Source: Blautia hansenii DSM 20583
GTDB taxonomy: Bacteria; Bacillota; Clostridia; Lachnospirales; Lachnospiraceae
NCBI RefSeq assembly: GCF_002222595.2
Contig: NZ_CP022413.2
Coordinates: 1,132,001-1,196,000 of the forward strand
DNA length: 64,000 bases
Reading direction: 5' to 3'
In this document: positions 60,843 through 64,000 of the stretch, in pieces
Numbering within the stretch: position 1 is the stretch's first letter
How the letters are laid out: each line of letters begins with the position of its first letter
Made by a program: the position numbers and the translations under genes
The notes under the pieces: generated by a model
Told to the model about the DNA's origin: nothing
The model's database searches: none
Seen by the model: the letters and a program-made list of their open reading frames with translations, nothing else

Positions 60843-62249
60843 ATGAAAGTGTTTATGGATGAGGATTTTTTGCTGTCTACCGACACGGCAAAGGAGCTGT
60901 ATCATAGCTTTGCAGAAAAAATGCCGATTATAGATTATCATTGTCATATTCAGCCAAGGGAAATTGCAGAAGACAGAAGATTTGAAAATATTACGCAGCT
61001 ATGGCTGGGAGGCGACCATTATAAATGGCGTCAGATGCGTGCAAATGGAGTGGAGGAATATTATATTACAGGAGATGCTCCGGACAGGGAGAAATTTCAA
61101 AAATGGGCGGAAACGCTGGAAATGGCAATCGGAAATCCCCTGTATCATTGGAGTCATTTGGAGCTTCGGAGATATTTTGGCTATGGGGGTATCTTAAATG
61201 GAGATACGGCGCAGGAGGTTTGGGAGCTTTGTAATCACAAATTAAAAGAAGCAGATATGAGCGCCAGAAGCCTGATAAAACAGTCAAATGTGAAGCTGCT
61301 CTGTACCACCGATGACCCTGTGGATGCTTTAAAGTGGCATAAAAGAATAAAAGAAGAGGAGAGCTTTGACATACAGGTACTGCCTACATGGAGACCGGAC
61401 AAAATTTTAAATATAGAAAAACCGGATTATCTAAAGTATTTGAAAGAGCTTTCAAGGGCGGCACATATAGAAATTCAAAGCTTTCAGGATTTGAAAAAAG
61501 CAATGGGAAAAAGGCTTCAATACTTTAAGCGTATGGGGTGCCGGATTTCTGACCACGGTTTGGATTTTATGGTTTATGCCCCTGCCAAAGAGGAGGAAAT
61601 TGAGAAGATTTTTTCTGCCCGTCTGCATAAGAAGGACATTTCCGCAAAAGACGCTACAAGCTTTAAAACAGCATGTATGCTTTTTCTGGCAGAAAAATAT
61701 GAAGAACTGAATTGGGTAATGCAAATTCACTATGGATGCAAGAGAAATAATAACGGAAAGATGTATGAAAAAATCGGAGCAGATACGGGCTTTGACTGTA
61801 TGGGAGACGTTGCTTCGGGAACACAGTTGGCAGATTTTTTAAATGCAGTAAATGAGAGAAAAAATCTGCCGAAAACAATTTTATATAGTTTAAATCCAAA
61901 GGATGATGAGCTTATTGGAACGATAATCGGATGTTTTCAAAACAGCGATGCAGTGGGGAAAATACAGCATGGTTCTGCGTGGTGGTTTAATGACAATAAA
62001 ACCGGTATGAGAAAGCAGATGATTTCTCTGGCAAATCTGGGGCTTTTGGGGAATTTCATCGGTATGCTTACAGACTCCAGAAGCTTTCTTTCATATCCCC
62101 GCCATGAATATTTTCGCAGAATTCTCTGCGATTTGATTGGAGGCTGGGTGGAAAATGGAGAATATCCAAATGATAGGAAGACTTTAGAGAAAATTGTAAA
62201 GGGCATTTCTTATAAGAATGCGGTACGATATTTTGAATTTCAGGTATAA
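60843..62249 (+). CDS. uxaC: Glucuronate isomerase
   Basis: 468 residues, interconverts D-glucuronate and D-fructuronate (or galacturonate and tagaturonate) at the start of hexuronate catabolism. IIDYHCHIQPREIAED near residue 25 provides the two metal-binding histidines, CTTDDPVD and TWRPDKILN are amidohydrolase-like segments, and MLTDSRSFLSYPRHEYFRR near the C terminus is conserved. No uxuAB or kdu genes are adjacent. It follows fabH by 72 bases. Confidence 0.94.
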   Translation: MKVFMDEDFLLSTDTAKELYHSFAEKMPIIDYHCHIQPREIAEDRRFENITQLWLGGDHYKWRQMRANGVEEYYITGDAPDREKFQKWAETLEMAIGNPLYHWSHLELRRYFGYGGILNGDTAQEVWELCNHKLKEADMSARSLIKQSNVKLLCTTDDPVDALKWHKRIKEEESFDIQVLPTWRPDKILNIEKPDYLKYLKELSRAAHIEIQSFQDLKKAMGKRLQYFKRMGCRISDHGLDFMVYAPAKEEEIEKIFSARLHKKDISAKDATSFKTACMLFLAEKYEELNWVMQIHYGCKRNNNGKMYEKIGADTGFDCMGDVASGTQLADFLNAVNERKNLPKTILYSLNPKDDELIGTIIGCFQNSDAVGKIQHGSAWWFNDNKTGMRKQMISLANLGLLGNFIGMLTDSRSFLSYPRHEYFRRILCDLIGGWVENGEYPNDRKTLEKIVKGISYKNAVRYFEFQV

Positions 62250-62321
62250 ATGAAATTGTTGTAGTATTTTGACACAATTCATGCTAATATAGTACGGATA
62301 AAAAGAAAAAGGAGAAAAAGT

Positions 62322-63590
62322 GTGGAAAATCGTAAAATTATCCAAGTGGAAGAAAAAGTGCCGCCAAAGCTTTTAATTCCGCTAAGTATTCAGCACATGT
62401 TTGCCATGTTTGGCGCATCTGTGTTGGTTCCGTCTTTATTTGGCATGAACCCTGCAATTGTTCTTTTTATGAACGGTATCGGAACCTTATTGTTTATCTT
62501 GATAACAAAAGGAAAGGCGCCTGCATATTTGGGCTCCAGCTTTGCATTTATTGCCCCGTCTTTGGTGGTTATGGGCAAGTTTGGTTATGAATATGCACTG
62601 GGGGGATTTGTTGTTGTTGGTCTTTGCGGCTGCATTTTATCACTGATTATCTATAAGTTTGGTTCAGATTGGATTGATGTGGTGCTTCCGCCGGCAGCAA
62701 TGGGACCGGTAGTAGCGCTTATCGGTCTGGAGCTTTCCGGCACTGCTGCAAAAAATGCAGGCCTGCTAGATGAAAAAATTCAGACAGAAAGTGTAATTGT
62801 ATTTTTAGTGACCCTTGGTGTTGCGGTATTTGGCTCCGTAGTATTCCGAAAATTTTTGTCGGTTATTCCGATTTTGATTGCAATTTTGGCAGGATATGTT
62901 GCAGCAATCCTCTGCGGAATTGTGGATTTTACACCGGTAGCGGAAGCAGCCTTCTTTTCACTGCCGAATTTTACAACACCGAAATTTAATGTGGAAGCAA
63001 TTTTAATTATTTTGCCGGTTATTCTGGTAGTGGCTTCCGAGCACATCGGACATCAGATTGTAACCGGAAAAATTATCGGAAGAGACTTAATCAAAAATCC
63101 GGGACTGCACCGCTCTATGTTTGCGGATAATTTTTCAACAATGCTTTCCGGTCTTATCGGTTCTGTGCCAACTACCACTTACGGGGAAAACATTGGCGTT
63201 ATGGCAATGACAAAGGTATACAGTGTATATGTCATCGGAGGAGCCGCAGTGCTCTCTATCATTTGCTCTTTCATTGGAAAGCTGACAGCGCTTATTCAGA
63301 CAATTCCAAGTCCGATTATCGGCGGAATTTCTTTCCTGCTTTACGGTATGATTGGAACATCCGGTATTCGTATTCTGGTAGACGGAAAAGTGGATTACAG
63401 CCGTTCCAGAAATATGGCGCTGACTTCTGTTATTTTCGTTACAGGCTTGTCCGGCATTAAAATCAGCATTGGCGAGATTGAGCTGACAGGAATGGTTCTA
63501 GCATGTATTGTGGGAATGATTTTAAGCTTGATTTTCTATATTCTGGATAAATTGAAGCTGACAAATGACAGAGAAGAGGAAATAGAATAG
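62322..63590 (+). CDS. uraA: Uracil permease (NCS2 nucleobase:cation symporter)
   Basis: 422 residues, about fourteen helices. IQHMFAMFGASVLVPSLFG, GKAPAYLGSSFAFIAPS, VASEHIGHQIVTGK (the Glu is the substrate/proton residue) and the later TTTYGENIG match the UraA/PyrP branch of NCS2, proton-coupled uracil uptake. The start codon is GTG, seven bases after GGAG. No PyrR-type attenuator is visible upstream. Confidence 0.92.
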   Translation: MENRKIIQVEEKVPPKLLIPLSIQHMFAMFGASVLVPSLFGMNPAIVLFMNGIGTLLFILITKGKAPAYLGSSFAFIAPSLVVMGKFGYEYALGGFVVVGLCGCILSLIIYKFGSDWIDVVLPPAAMGPVVALIGLELSGTAAKNAGLLDEKIQTESVIVFLVTLGVAVFGSVVFRKFLSVIPILIAILAGYVAAILCGIVDFTPVAEAAFFSLPNFTTPKFNVEAILIILPVILVVASEHIGHQIVTGKIIGRDLIKNPGLHRSMFADNFSTMLSGLIGSVPTTTYGENIGVMAMTKVYSVYVIGGAAVLSIICSFIGKLTALIQTIPSPIIGGISFLLYGMIGTSGIRILVDGKVDYSRSRNMALTSVIFVTGLSGIKISIGEIELTGMVLACIVGMILSLIFYILDKLKLTNDREEEIE

Positions 63591-63605
63591 AGAAATAGTA
63601 ACACA

Positions 63606-63661
63606 AAGAAGCTGTTGAATTAAGCACAAAGAAAAAGCTTAATTTAATGGCTTCTTCTTTT
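63606..63661 (+). terminator. Long hairpin terminator after the uracil permease
   Basis: A 20-base arm (63606-63625, starting AAGAAGCTGTTG) pairs at every position, counting GU, with 63637-63656 (ending ATGGCTTCTT), loop ACAAAGAAAAA, then CTTTTATC. Shares CTGTyG and TTAAGCA with the hairpin at 30949. Confidence 0.85.
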
Positions 63662-63675
63662 ATCTAAAATGATTA

Positions 63676-63713
63676 TTGACATATACTAATAATAGTGCAA
63701 TAATAAGTATATG
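63676..63713 (+). promoter_or_regulatory. Promoter with inverted repeat for the DUF134 gene
   Basis: TTGACA (63676-63681), 17-nt spacer, AATAAT (63699-63704). A perfect 8-bp inverted repeat CATATACT (63680-63687) / AGTATATG (63706-63713) spans the promoter and could be an operator for autoregulation. Confidence 0.68.
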
Positions 63714-63739
63714 CCAACAATAAAAAGAGAGGAAAGCCT

Positions 63740-64000
63740 ATGCCAAGACCAAACAAACCAAAACGAGTAAAGAGAGAGCCTGTCTGTGACAGTTTTTTTC
63801 CAAAGGGAAGAGCAGAACAGTGCCATGAAATTGAAATGTCTGTGGAGGAATACGAAACCCTTCGTCTTCTGGATTATGAAGGGATGACGCAGGCAGAGTG
63901 TGCACAGGAGATGGGAATTGCCAGAGCAACGGTGCAGAGCCTTTATACGGAGGCAAGAAAAAAAACAGCCAGATTTTTGGTGGAAGCAGCCGGACTTCGT
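63740..64000 (+). CDS. DUF134/UPF0251 helix-turn-helix regulator (cut by window edge)
   Basis: The first 87 residues of a DUF134 protein. PRPNKPKRVKREP at the N terminus and SVEEYETLRLLDYEGMTQAECAQEMGIARATVQSLYTEARKK, with its sigma-factor-like helix-turn-helix (quoted in two parts in the family), identify it. Such genes usually sit beside NifX/NifB-like iron-molybdenum cofactor-type proteins, which may follow outside the window. The open frame continues past the last base. Confidence 0.87.
   Translation, partial: MPRPNKPKRVKREPVCDSFFPKGRAEQCHEIEMSVEEYETLRLLDYEGMTQAECAQEMGIARATVQSLYTEARKKTARFLVEAAGLR

Noticed and set aside
62250..62321. PyrR-type attenuator or consensus promoter before the uracil permease
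   Set aside because: Leader too short and no paired terminator/antiterminator; a TTGACA at about 62271 has no -10 at a normal spacing.
1..64000. Prophage, transposon, integrase or toxin-antitoxin island
   Set aside because: No transposase, integrase, phage structural gene, att-like tRNA duplication or small toxin/antitoxin pair could be found; tRNA genes are intact and not flanked by duplicated 3' ends.

Overview
The window is a low-GC Gram-positive chromosome segment. Lachnospiraceae (Clostridia) fits best: a sigH that follows cysS-mrnC-rlmB, Firmicutes-type rimP-nusA-rnpM-ylxQ-infB-rbfA-nrnA-truB-ribF order, tRNA genes without encoded CCA, and secreted proteins ending in choline-binding-type cell-wall repeats. 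A Blautia- or Ruminococcus-like gut commensal is plausible, but the genus is inference. I see no insertion sequence, prophage, integrase or CRISPR array; this reads as ordinary core chromosome with a few unusual proteins and regulatory sites.

Layout. Bases 1-2.6 kb: 3' part of cysS, then mrnC, rlmB, sigH. 2.8-8.0 kb: a very large secreted GH95 alpha-L-fucosidase with binding domains and cell-wall repeats. 8.2-11.1 kb: tRNA-Thr, a MobA-like nucleotidyltransferase, luxS and trpS from divergent promoters, a heme-degrading-domain protein. 11.3-15.3 kb: a small membrane protein and a MacAB-like ABC export set. 15.3-20.0 kb (minus): RluA-family synthase and a polyamine importer potA-potB-potCD with permease and binding protein fused. 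20.2-24.7 kb: lactonase, CorA, a rhomboid-like protein, pyruvate kinase. 24.9-28.6 kb (minus): blaR1-blaI with an operator, tRNA-Leu, a lysA-type decarboxylase. 28.8-31.9 kb: a secreted metallo-beta-lactamase-fold protein with cell-wall repeats, and a PHP phosphoesterase. 32-38 kb: tRNA-Glu, a PAP2 phosphatase with parE-parC behind a promoter carrying a LexA-type box, and a transglutaminase lipoprotein. 38.2-48.2 kb: the nusA-infB translation operon through ribF and a Na/Pi transporter. 48.3-52.9 kb: NlpC/P60 hydrolase, rpsO, pnp, nrdG, dut. 53-60.8 kb: fabV, a DUF1292 protein, an overlapping run of ClC transporter, degenerate GH13 protein, DUF5662 and DUF4203-like proteins, then fabH. 60.8-64 kb: uxaC, a uracil permease and the start of a DUF134 regulator.

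How it works together. Most of the window is information processing: tRNA charging, rRNA maturation and modification, initiation, transcription elongation, RNA decay and DNA topology. The accessory content points to a mucosal carbohydrate user: host-glycan fucose release at the cell surface, hexuronate use through UxaC, AI-2 production through LuxS, and beta-lactam sensing through BlaR1/BlaI. The observations most worth a second look are the LexA-type box in the PAP2-parEC promoter, the GH13 protein lacking its catalytic residues inside an overlapping four-gene cluster, the PotC-PotD fusion, the Asn/Arg/Gly-rich linker in IF2, a pseudo-rhomboid with a zinc-ribbon-like tail, a secreted MBL protein with an odd translation start, and a family of long GU-rich hairpins sharing sequence behind unrelated genes.
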